A stretch of DNA of 64,000 bases, taken from NCBI GenBank assembly GCA_917880885.1, contig OU862910.1, forward strand, positions 56,039,285 through 56,103,284, in the 5' to 3' direction. The position numbers were made by a program, and so were the translations under genes. Position 1 is the stretch's first letter, and each line of letters opens with the position of its first letter. The stretch comes from Limnephilus marmoratus. Taxonomy: Eukaryota; Arthropoda; Insecta; Trichoptera; Limnephilidae. The notes below the pieces were generated by a model. It worked only from the letters and a program-made list of their open reading frames with translations, was not told the DNA's origin and ran no database searches. Shown in pieces: positions 11,201 through 19,800 of this stretch.

Positions 11201-12240
11201 CAAGAAACAAAATCTTTTAAATACACTTCATATGGAATTGCATTAATCTCAGCGCCGGTGTCAACAATCGCTCGCAGAACAGTGTTACCAATAATGAGAT
11301 CTACGAATATCGGTTCCGGCCCCGTGCCGTCATGCAACATAAAAACCGAATTTAATCGTTTATTCTTATTACCTACATTAATTTTACTGTTTTTACACAC
11401 ATTACTAGGATGACCCGATTTATTGCACCGATTACAAAAAATATTCTTCCAACAATCTTTCTGCAAATGATTCGTTTTTCCGCACAAAAAACATTTTTTT
11501 AATGCAATATTTACTGGCGTCTTACTACGCACTGCACTTTTAAATCTGATCGGACTATCCGACCTGGATTTACGGACAACATTACTATCCTTATGCACAA
11601 CATTTAAATTCGTATCAACTTTCTTAAAATTAACAACATGTTCCCATGAAGCTGCTAACTGAATGCATTCCGAAAAAGAAGTATTTACCCCCTCAACGAA
11701 CAACTTATGTTTCAATTTTTCATTGAAAATTCCAATAATGAATATGTCTTTTAAACAAGATTCCAGCCTCAATTCAAAATTGCACGTCAAACTCAGTCCT
11801 CTCAACCTAGCAGCGTAATCTTTAATAGATTCGTTAGCTAGCTGTTTACACTTATAAAATAACTCACGCGACTCGAAAATATTTTGAATAGGTTTGCAAT
11901 GTGAATCAAATAATTTACATAAATCATCAAAAGAACAAACAGAAACCTTTTTAGGGAAACATAGATCACATAATAAAGAGAAAGTTTCTTCGGTGAGGCA
12001 ACTCAGCAAAAATGCTCTTTTGCGTTCTTGTGATAACACTTTGTCATCATGTAAAATGAGGGCCTGATCCAGTCGTTCCTTGAACAATGACCAGTTTCCC
12101 GTTCTGTAACAGAACGTCCCCAAATTTTTACAAACACCCTCCATTGGGGGAAGAGCTGAAACAAAATAATCAAGACTACTTATCTCAGCACTTCCAAGAA
12201 GGCTACACTCCGAGGTCCACGTTCCACGTTCCACGTGCAC
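8293..12240 (-). CDS. Gag-Pol polyprotein of Ty3/gypsy retrotransposon
   Basis: One uninterrupted frame of 1315 codons. Gag occupies about residues 1-245. Two CCHC zinc knuckles follow (C250-C263 and C269-C282). The aspartic protease motif DTGAE is at 327-331. Reverse transcriptase spans about 470-690, with the active-site box FLDD at 613-616. RNase H spans about 755-880, with SDAS at 761-764, DKEA at 802-805 and ACDN at 827-830. Integrase spans about 985-1210, with an HHCC region ending CARCMEC and the DDE triad D1060, D1114 and E1150 (35 residues between the last two). Gag and Pol are fused without a frameshift. A second methionine at residue 33 may be the true start. The domain order PR-RT-RH-IN and the FLDD variant place it in Ty3/gypsy, with some resemblance to the Mag branch; the branch is tentative. 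All catalytic residues appear intact. Confidence 0.95.
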   Translation of the reverse strand: MHVERGTWTSECSLLGSAEISSLDYFVSALPPMEGVCKNLGTFCYRTGNWSLFKERLDQALILHDDKVLSQERKRAFLLSCLTEETFSLLCDLCFPKKVSVCSFDDLCKLFDSHCKPIQNIFESRELFYKCKQLANESIKDYAARLRGLSLTCNFELRLESCLKDIFIIGIFNEKLKHKLFVEGVNTSFSECIQLAASWEHVVNFKKVDTNLNVVHKDSNVVRKSRSDSPIRFKSAVRSKTPVNIALKKCFLCGKTNHLQKDCWKNIFCNRCNKSGHPSNVCKNSKINVGNKNKRLNSVFMLHDGTGPEPIFVDLIIGNTVLRAIVDTGAEINAIPYEVYLKDFVSCKLERCDIQLSGYDGKRLNIVGKVNLSVLFLNKSVDTQFIIIKNGNSTIVGRNFLQVFGIGLSGINAVNTSETSCDNQLNFRDSLKKKYAHVFSEKSGRLIGYEANIEVISEFRPKFVNPRSLPFSLRGKVEEELNKMLREDIIENVEISDMASPIVVVKKKDGSIRICTDFKTTLNPMLAKLKYPLPRIEDLISSLNGAKFFAKIDLRNAFGQISLNEKSRKLCVISTHVGLFRYKVLPFGLTTSPAIFMQVIQAVVGRLRNVRIFLDDILLFGNSEEELFSICESVLSKLSDCGLTINENKCSFLETEIEYLGFKISRKGVMPLENKIRAITQMAVPKNVSELRSLLGVISYYRAFVHNISGILSPLYNLLKRGVKYVWSEECNIAFERVKKLLTSDNILVHFDPNLPIKLISDASEKALSAVICHVYDNGLERPIAFASRLLSETELKYSILDKEACAIIFGLKKFFQYLYGNKFVLACDNKSLVHILNTDKQVPILAANRLQRYALILQTFDYSIEHIKSGDNKADFLSRMPINNKDNLDVCSDDIDASDYFLNYIDSLNVNTVESEFVNIIESETTLNAETMKQNIASIIEFTANGWPDKKFLKDDLLKFWYFRDKLSTYNSCLFYNNKFVVPRELREIILNFLHQSHLGIVKSKSLARNYFFWLGMNNDIEATVKQCARCMECLPTPCKVELAPWPINGLIWSRLHIDFMGPLGGHNFLIIVDATTKWIDCHIVNKVDSFCTIKVLKRLFSMFGIPEQIVSDNGTAFTSSVFKEFCHNYNIESLTSAVQHPASNGLAENGVKTVKNFLKKIMVNNKFPTDFEDKLLTFLVDIRNTPSMSTGIEPSTLMLGRKIRSIFNTIIPIVDNVESQGFKGIDNTVKNKMLLSQHKQKKYYRGRKFKKYFEVGSKVLTRDLRSNDNKWILGKNFKRLGNRIYLVKIMSTGQIWKRHHDQISERKVRWGGV

Positions 12241-12617
12241 GCCACCCAGAGCTGTAGATCACCGTCCCCGTCTGGCTCCGTCTCCCGACAGCTGCGGATC
12301 CAATCCCTACTCCGAGGTCTTCCTTCCCAGACTGCAGCGACGGAAACCAAGTCCTGGTTCCCGGCTAATCCACACGATGATCCAGTCCTTGACCCGATCC
12401 TTGATCCGGTCCTTTTGTACCCCGTTACACGGTGTACCCGAACGACAATAATTTTGTAATTTGTCGGTCCCACACACGCGAATACTTGCGTGTGGCTGCT
12501 CCAATTTCTTCTTAATGCGATCGCTTCCTGCGATCGCTTCCTGCAATCCTGACAACAATCCGTCAGATCCCGAAATCTACCGCGTAGATTCTTCCAATTT
12601 ACGTAAAAATTTACGAA

Positions 12618-12635
12618 CTACCGAGCTGCGCCAAC
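12618..12635 (-). promoter_or_regulatory. Primer binding site of the gypsy element
   Basis: Directly inside the 5' LTR the minus strand reads GTTGGCGCAGCTCGGTAG. TGGCGCAG... starts with the TGG expected for pairing to a tRNA 3' CCA end. The tRNA identity was not determined. Confidence 0.7.
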
Positions 12636-12799
12636 TGTGATGTCTGTGGGATCGGGTAGTAATAACATCTGTTAATGTTACAATGTTTATTGGTTGCCAG
12701 ATTAATATGGAGAGAGCGCTCAATAGCGGTACATCCCTTTTATACTTCCCATACTCGCTACTCGCTCTCATGCCGTCACCCTCATACACATACGTCACA
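12636..12799 (-). repeat. 5' LTR of the gypsy element
   Basis: 164 bp, nearly identical to 7879-8043. It is followed on the plus strand by the target duplication TAATG. Confidence 0.92.
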
Positions 12800-12839
12800 T
12801 AATGTTATATCAATAAGCGCCCGGGTAGCCGACAAAATT

Positions 12840-13026
12840 TAAAAAAAATCTACTTAAACCGTGTAAATATTGTTGTGATTTATTTTTGGGGTATTATGTC
12901 GTGTTGCGCTACCTCCTTCCTTAACAGGGTAAAATAAGGCTAGCTGTAAATTTATTATCATATTTAGATCGATCTTAAAATCAGGGCATATTTGGACACT
13001 GTAACGATGTCCGAAACGTTGGCTAT
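12840..13026 (+). repeat. Relic of the ribozyme palindrome family
   Basis: It carries TTTTTGGGGTATTATGTCGTGTTGCGCTACCTCCTTCC, split from the later part GGACACTGTAACGATGTCCGAAACGTTGGCT (12996-13026). Both match the arms of the palindrome at 14738-15004. The stem II and GAAA box of the hammerhead are kept, but the CTGANGA box is lost. Confidence 0.5.
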
Positions 13027-13029
13027 TTT

Positions 13030-13895
13030 TGAAGTGAAACTTCTTTAGCCCTGATGTGACTTGGATTTCGGATGAAACGAAAATGACAACTGCACCCGCG
13101 ACGCATCAACTGCGCTCATTGGCTGCTTTGATTATGATGTCACTTTTAAAGGCTCCTATTGGTTGAGATATGAAACGGAAACGATGCGAGGTCTGCGCTC
13201 ATTGGTCGCTTTGATTATGACCCCACTTTTCAAGTATTGGTAAAGATTGTTTTGGTAAAGTTTCGCTTCTTCTTCTAAACTGCTTCTTTCGTGTAAACTG
13301 CATTCGATTTTTTTTAATATCTAAACATGTAAAAAAATCAGAGAGTGCAATTCACACGCGATAAAAGTGAAACCTTCAGAAAACAAAAGTAAACAATTGG
13401 AGAGACTACGAAGCAGGACATTTTTTATCAATGTGAAGGATGATTTTTTCCAAATATTTTTGTCGTCGAATTCCAGTGCACCTTTTCCATTTGATCATTT
13501 GTGTTTTCTTTTTCGAAGTCGTTAGATGTCGCTTTCTTTTGTGTTGTCTTTGCCTGTTCATTTCGGAATGGTTTGAAAATTGGATATTGATTTTATAAAA
13601 ATAATATTTTTTTTTTGGATTTCGTAAGAATCGATCCTTGTTCGGCCGTTAGGCGTTTACTTTCTAAGGTTCGTTAGGTGCTTTCTACCACTACACCAAA
13701 GGAGGCTTGCGTGGGACCGTGGATTTATCTTTATATTGGAACCGGGTACCGGTGAAATAAATAAATATTTTATTGCTATCTCATTCTCTAAATCCTGTAG
13801 ATGTACTTACGCGTTTGTCTCTTTTTTAGTGTCGCTCACTTCCGTTTCATAGAGTTTCAAATCATAACGGTGCTAAAGAAGTTTTCACTTCAATA
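13030..13895 (-). mobile_element. Family C element: long TIRs plus internal tRNA-like box
   Basis: The left end TGAAGTGAAACTTCTTTAGC and the right end (minus strand TGAAGTGAAAACTTCTTTAGC) are imperfect inverted repeats of about 50 bp, continuing to ATGAAACG. At 13618-13697 the minus strand shows a tRNA-like A box (TAGTGGTAGAAAGC) and B-box-like GGATCGATTCTT. The combination of terminal inverted repeats with a tRNA-like body is unusual. Other copies are at 6870-7195 and 29706-30232. Confidence 0.6.
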
Positions 13896-14491
13896 ATAAT
13901 ATTAATTGGTAAAAGCAAGACGACATATGTAGATTATTTTAAGGTCGTTGCCGTCGAGAGCATGTAGGAAAATATTACAGATTTTCCATTTACACATTTT
14001 TTTTCCATCCATGTAAATGAAAATAATTCATGTTTTTAGAGGATAAACACAATTAAACAAATACACCGTCTATAATCCCGAGTTGACGAAAATTATGTAA
14101 CTTTTTCCGTTACCTGTTGTTAGTCATAATGCCCAAATTTCATTCATTTGTTGATGCGCAATTATTACAATTAGGAAATTAACAAGTGAATAATGAATTT
14201 GTTTATAATTTATGAAGCAATGAGAGCGGGTATTTGGGTCGCGTGTAATGATACCACGATTAAACTATAATATCGCTGTATTTACGCAAAACTGTTTACG
14301 TCTTTATTCATAAATAAATTAAAAGAGGGCACTTACACTTGTGTGGGGAATTCTAAAAGTCAAGATCGTTTTTTTTCTTATCTTATTAATTTCATTAAAT
14401 CTTTTCCTTACATTGGAAGAAAAATCTGTATACTTTTGGATGTAGCTTTAACTCTATGGTCATCCATTACAAATAAATGAAACAATATTTA

Positions 14492-15134
14492 TTTGTTTGG
14501 ACCACTTATGTATTTTATTTACGTCGACCGGTTTCAGATCGACCGTCCCTTCCTCAGGGCAAACATTTAATAACATGCGTTACAAAACAGTGCCTGAGTA
14601 CAGTGAATTACTGAATGTTCTGGTAGGGGTAGGGGCGTGGCTAGGGATTAGGCTATGGGGGGAGGAAATATAACGGAAAGTGAAAGGGAACATGTCTAAG
14701 ATAGGACTTAAAGATAATAATTAATAATGTAATGTCAATTTTCGTTATTTGTTTTTGGGGTGTTATGCCGTGTTGCGCTACCTCCTTCTTTAGCCAACGT
14801 TTCGGACATCGTTGCAGTGTCCATTATCAGGTATCACATCTACCGGATCTGCCCTGATGATGGACACTGCAACGATGTCCATCATCAGGGCAGATCCGGT
14901 AGATGTGATACCTGATAATGGACACTGCAACGATGTCCGAAACGTTGGCTAAAGAAGGAGGTAGCGCAACACGGCTTAACACCCCGAAAACAAATAACGA
15001 AAATGCTTTTGGCCGTGAAAATCTTAAAACGTATGTAATGTCAAGTTCATGTTTGCCCTCAGGAAGGAACGGACAGAAGAAACGAAGAAACCGGTCGGCG
15101 TAAACGAAATATTTATATAAGTGGTCCAAACAAA
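14492..15134. mobile_element. Inverted-repeat element with CCGGTTTC ends (Penelope-type)
   Basis: The outer ends are inverted: TTTGTTTGGACCACTTAT at the left and ATAAGTGGTCCAAACAAA at the right. Inside both, GTCGACCGGTTTC / GAAACCGGTCGGC and CCTCAGGGCAAAC / GTTTGCCCTCAGG follow. These resemble the hammerhead-bearing blocks at 5.8 and 23.9 kb but are partly decayed. The middle is occupied by the 267-bp palindrome 14738-15004. Confidence 0.6.
14738..15004. repeat. 267-bp palindrome with hammerhead cores
   Basis: The arms mirror around position 14871, with an 11-base loop ACTGCAACGAT. The plus arm (14908-14950) reads CTGATAA-T-GGACA...TGTCC-GAAA-CGTT-GGCT: hammerhead stem II and the GAAA box are intact and one core base differs (CTGATAA for CTGANGA). 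At the centre the core reads CTGATGA but is followed by a mirrored stem instead of GAAA. A shorter relative sits at 45182-45273. Confidence 0.7.
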
Positions 15135-15339
15135 GAAATATATCGTTTAATTTATTTAGAAAATATGTGTTTCCTTAATTTTAATTACTAAAGTATAAAG
15201 CAAATGTGAAAAGTGTAAAGTAAAGTAGGGTAAAACAAATAGATAAGTTAAATATACCTAAGGGTAATTAAGACCTTTGGAAAAAGAATAAAAAAAATAA
15301 AAAATTAATGACTGTTATTTAGCATATTTTCACATTCAG

Positions 15340-15660
15340 CTCTCCCCAAGACCAGAAGCCAATCATTTACCAGATAACGCAGAATGTTGAATTCCATGCA
15401 TCGGGTATAAGATTAAGCAATTTAGGGCCTAGGTATGAGATTTGTCTTTGAGCTAAAGATGAAGAAGTGGTGGGAGGAAGTACTGGGTTCCTCTTTGCAT
15501 ATCCGGTGTCGTGATAATGGTCTAGGGAAGTGTAGTGGTGACGCTGTTTTTGAGTATGTAATATAATTTCCCTCATGTATAATTGCCTAACATCAAGAAC
15601 ACGAAACTCTTCGAACAATGAATCGCTGGAGTATCTGAACGGTTTTTTAAGTACGACTCT
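15340..15660 (-). pseudogene. C-terminal fragment of a Jockey/CR1-type LINE
   Basis: The minus-strand frame 15618-15367 includes EFRVLDVRQLYMREIILHT, HHYTSLDHYHDTGYAKRN and QRQISYLGPKLLNLIPDAW. The pattern YLGPKL-N-LP near the end is typical of the last domain of insect Jockey/CR1-like ORF2. Nothing upstream of it survives. Confidence 0.55.
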
Positions 15661-16560
15661 TAGAAGTTATAATAACATACTCCCACTCAGAATCAAATAA
15701 ATTAAAACACAAATTTAAAAATTATATATTAAATTACAAGGACAAGTAGGATACTTTGAACAGATGGGGGGGGGGGGACCAAAAATTAATTTGTAACGAT
15801 TGTGATTTAATCCTACAGTTAATTGGAGCACCTAAGATGTTTGAATAATAGTTATTAATCTGAATGTGCTTACCACATTTTGGAAACAAATCATTCTTTT
15901 GATATAAATAAAGGGTTAAAATTTTTACAAACGTATACATTTTTTACATATATTACAATGGGTTCACAATTAGAAAACATTGAAATTTTATAAAATAGAA
16001 AAAGGGTTAAAAATCAATTAAATATTATTAATTACCAAATATTTTTAATAGAAAATATAAGTTATTATTAATTACCAAATGTTTCTAATAGAAAATATAG
16101 TGAAAAACAAGTTATTTATATTCATAAATAAAAGAAAAAAATATTAAATAATAAATCTTGGCAAGGAATTATTAGAAAAAGAACTTACTAGTATTATAAA
16201 ATAAAATATCAAAAATAAGTTTGCTATGTTTAAATCAGCTGTTCAATGTATTATAAATGCGTCGAACTGTAGACCTGGGTATCTAGCAAGAACGATCGAT
16301 CAAACCATATATCATTCCGATGCTTTTAACTAATTAACACCCGTGTAGTGTAAAAACCGACTGCCAATGCGTATTTAGGTTAGTATTTCAATTCAACATT
16401 TTCAAATTATTAATATTCTAGAATAATTGATTGGCGTTTGACGTTTCGTAATGTTAATCCGTGGACAGATCCGCCAGTGTTGCCAGCGGTAGTCTATTTC
16501 TTATTTATTCCCTGTCAATATCGGTTCGGCTATCAACAGTGAAACCGTTCTAGGGATATC
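15661..16560. other. Upstream region of the GH1 gene, no gene seen
   Basis: AT-rich DNA with an 11-base G run near 15767 and two short direct repeats of AATTACCAAATRTTT-TAATAGAAAATATA (16030-16100). No exon is supported. Confidence 0.45.
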
Positions 16561-16846
16561 GATATAAAATCATCGAAAGTTACGCCCATTGATCCGATGT
16601 TGTAAAGTTGTCGAGTAAAACAATATCCCGCTTGTCCGAGTTTTCGTACTCTGTGCAGATCAAACACGGTGGAAAACTTTTCATCTCGCGACATGAACAA
16701 TTATCATAATTGTAAGATTGGTTGTTTACAAGTGCGGGTACAAGCTATAGTAAAGTGTCCAGTGAACGGATCTACTATTACAATAATCAACGCAGCATCC
16801 CATATCATTATTTGCAGAGATTACTCCCGCTCAGTGCCGATTCAAC
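16561..16846 (+). promoter_or_regulatory. Possible promoter and 5' leader of the GH1 gene
   Basis: A TATAAAA word lies at 16563-16569, 280 bp before the inferred start codon. No clear initiator follows it, so the start site is unproven. A 63-codon frame starting at 16669 overlaps the GH1 start in another frame (ends 16860). If the leader begins upstream of 16669, it would act as an overlapping upstream ORF. Confidence 0.3.
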
Positions 16847-16893
16847 ATGGGGGACGTTAGGACGCTGTTCTTTGTGACTTCACTCTTCATGAG
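16847..16893 (+). CDS. GH1 gene exon 1 (signal peptide; inferred)
   Basis: Fifteen codons plus two bases; joined to exon 2 it gives a continuous hydrophobic leader (MGDVRTLFFVTSLFM then SVICSIHV). Phase 2 fits exon 2. The donor GTGCTT is weak, and no other candidate was found nearer to exon 2. Confidence 0.62.
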
Positions 16894-19800
16894 GTGCTTA
16901 AATCATTTACTAACGAGATTTTAATATTTTATAAAAAGTGTTAAATTTAAATATTTTAATAGTGTTGATTTTAAAATAATTACTTTTAATTTCTAATCAA
17001 ATCAGTGTACTATAAACAATTCGTGTTGTGATATAAATTAGGTTCATACTACCCTGAAATGAATCTTTCTAAACCCCTCAGGCCTCTGCCATATTCTGTC
17101 AGAAGGTCAGAATATTTCCGGTTTGCAATAAAATCCAAATAAAGGGAATATTTTTGTTTGTATTTGTGATGAAAAAAGCGTGCAAATTTTCTTGTTATAA
17201 CTAAATAAACCTGTAATTTTTTAAATAGAAAATTTTTTCATGCAAACATTAAAGTTTTGAAAATGGCTCACCTAACGTTTTTTCGCAATAAAATTACTGA
17301 TGACCAAAAAATGACTATATATTTTATTAGAAAAAATTATTATTAATGTTATCATATTCCCAGTTTTATGTAAAAATGTTGGTTTATGGAAAAACAATAG
17401 AAAAAATCACAAAATTTAATAAAAAAAATCAATTTCGGTCGGAAACTTTGGATTCACAAATTCGTACATTTTAATTATTTTGTGGTTAACTTTTAGATTT
17501 GAATATAAAATGGGGTGTTTTCTCTTCCTAACACCGTTTAGATCACAGGTTCTCAACCTTTTTTTGCCCACCTTTGAGAATATTTTTTTTCCCTCTTTTT
17601 TGCCCTCTTTGAGAATATTTTTTTTCAAGAGATCTCTATTTTTTTCTTTTTGCGAGGGGGGGGGGGGGCTCAATTGTCAAGGAATCAATAATTTGTAATT
17701 TGATTAAAAATTATTTGTTATACCGTTTTGTTTAGCCAGTTAAGAAAGCAATTATTTTGTATTTTAAGTACCGAGCTGCTACCTCCTTCCTTCTTGTATT
17801 CATGATATAGTGTCAATTCTTCAATCTGAATGTAAAGGAATATTTGAGTTCAATTTTCACCCACTTCCCGATATGTGAATTTTCGCACACGTGATAAAAA
17901 TGATTACAATACGTACAATAACAATATTTAACCAATATTAATGTTTATTTCGCTTTATTACTACGTGATTTTAATCTTTTTAGACCGTATTTTTTTACCT
18001 GCCACGCCCTTACTGTCAATCTCAATACTCCCTTTCTCAATACCCCCTAATTTTCTCCGGGTATTCTACTGCCCCCCTTGAAAGTCTCAAACGCCCACAG
18101 GGGGCGTTATCGCCCACATTGAGAACCTAAGGTTTAAATTTTCGATCATACTTCTCATTATGATAGGAAGGGAGACATTACGAAAAGACCTATATGAGTT
18201 GTTCCAAAAGGCGAACAAATTCTACTGAGCGATTAAATATTGATTAAAATTAATTAAATTATTATATTAATTAATTATATTATTATATTATAGACTTTTA
18301 CATTTATTACGTAAATTTGAAAAAAAATCGTAGTGATAAGAGATTTAAATTTTTTTTCAAGCTATATGGAAATAAAATTAACAATCTGTCCATGATCGAA
18401 TTTCCATATTACCCGGAATAAGGTGACCACAACAGTATTAGTTTATCCCTTCAATTAAATTAATCTTGTGATAGAACTATACCATATCATTATATTTTAC
18501 CGTTTAAGAATTTGTTTGGATTCAGAATATCACCAGATTACCAGACCGCATATTGTTGCCGAAAAACATTTCCCCATTTCTGAAAATCTATCTATCTAAA
18601 TAAAAATGAATCGCCGAAATGTGTGTACGCGCATAACTTCCGAACGACTGAACAAAATTGAATAATTCTTTTTTTTTGTGTTCATTATTGTCAGGAAAAG
18701 GTTTGAACAAAACTACTGGTGAGCTCTTGCGTTATGAAATTTGTATAAAAAATTGCAATAGGTGCTACGCGAGCTGTTTGAAAACTGAATGTACCCGAAC
18801 TGAATGTATGGAATGCGGGAGGAATGAAAGGAACGGGGCGAATGGGAAAGGACACGCAGGGAGAAACAATTTCTTTATTAAATGGCATAGCAACGCATGC
18901 CGGGAACCAGCTAGTAAACAATACAAATGAATCACACATTTTATAACTCTTCTTTTTTTTTTGTAATGGTTTATTTTTTATTATTTATTTCATGATATAT
19001 ATAATATTATGCATTTAAGGATTGTATTACGATTTTTAGTTATTAGAAAAACATGTTTGTTTGTTTATTTAGTACAAGATTATACATGTATATACATAAT
19101 TCATTAATTTTTTTGACTGCCCAACTAGGAGTATTCCCGTTGTATTATTATAGTATTATTAAAAATCCACATTAAATAGATACATACGTTTTCATAATTC
19201 CTGTGAAGAAAGATTTTAGAATTACAGTTAAACGGTAAATAATAAAACATCTGGTGGAATGTTCAATACTAAAGCTTCATAAATAAATAAGTCGTTGTTT
19301 GTTAGATCGTCGGTTAATCATAGATTACCTTGTTTGGATCTAGGAAACTGTTTTATCGTGAAATATAGAATATTCTATAAATTTTTCCTGGACGTTTTCA
19401 TTGTGCGTTTTTCCTTATCTTACCTAAAGCAGCCCACTAGGGACCTGCACGCTGCACGTCTGAGCTATTTATAAGAAAATCAGGTTTTTCTCTGTTATTA
19501 GGTCTGTTGTATAATCCATAAATAAACATGTCATCGATTGGTGATTAAAAGACATTGAGATCTCCATTCATCTTACGTAAGAATACCGCAATATGGGGCG
19601 GCTTTTGAATAGGGGGGCGACATTGACTCTCGCGGATATCTCGCTACCCTTTTTTAACACCTTTTTTATTCGGGCAACGTGGATTGAAATATTCAATCAT
19701 ATTGATGGTTGAATTATGAAGCCGATTTTTTGGATAGTTTCAGATGAAAAAAATTGCAAATACCTCAACGTTTTGCAAATTCCTCAACGATTATAACAGT

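Larger units (their letters stand above)
7879..12799 (-). mobile_element. Complete Ty3/gypsy LTR retrotransposon, minus strand
   Basis: Two near-identical terminal repeats (7879-8043 and 12636-12799) enclose a single gag-pol ORF. Both start TGTGATG and end CGTCACA on the plus strand. The 5-bp target duplication TAATG flanks the element exactly (7874-7878 and 12800-12804). A primer binding site and purine-rich tract lie in the expected places for minus orientation. The LTRs differ by about one base of length, so insertion is recent and the element may be autonomous. There is no envelope ORF. Confidence 0.95.
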
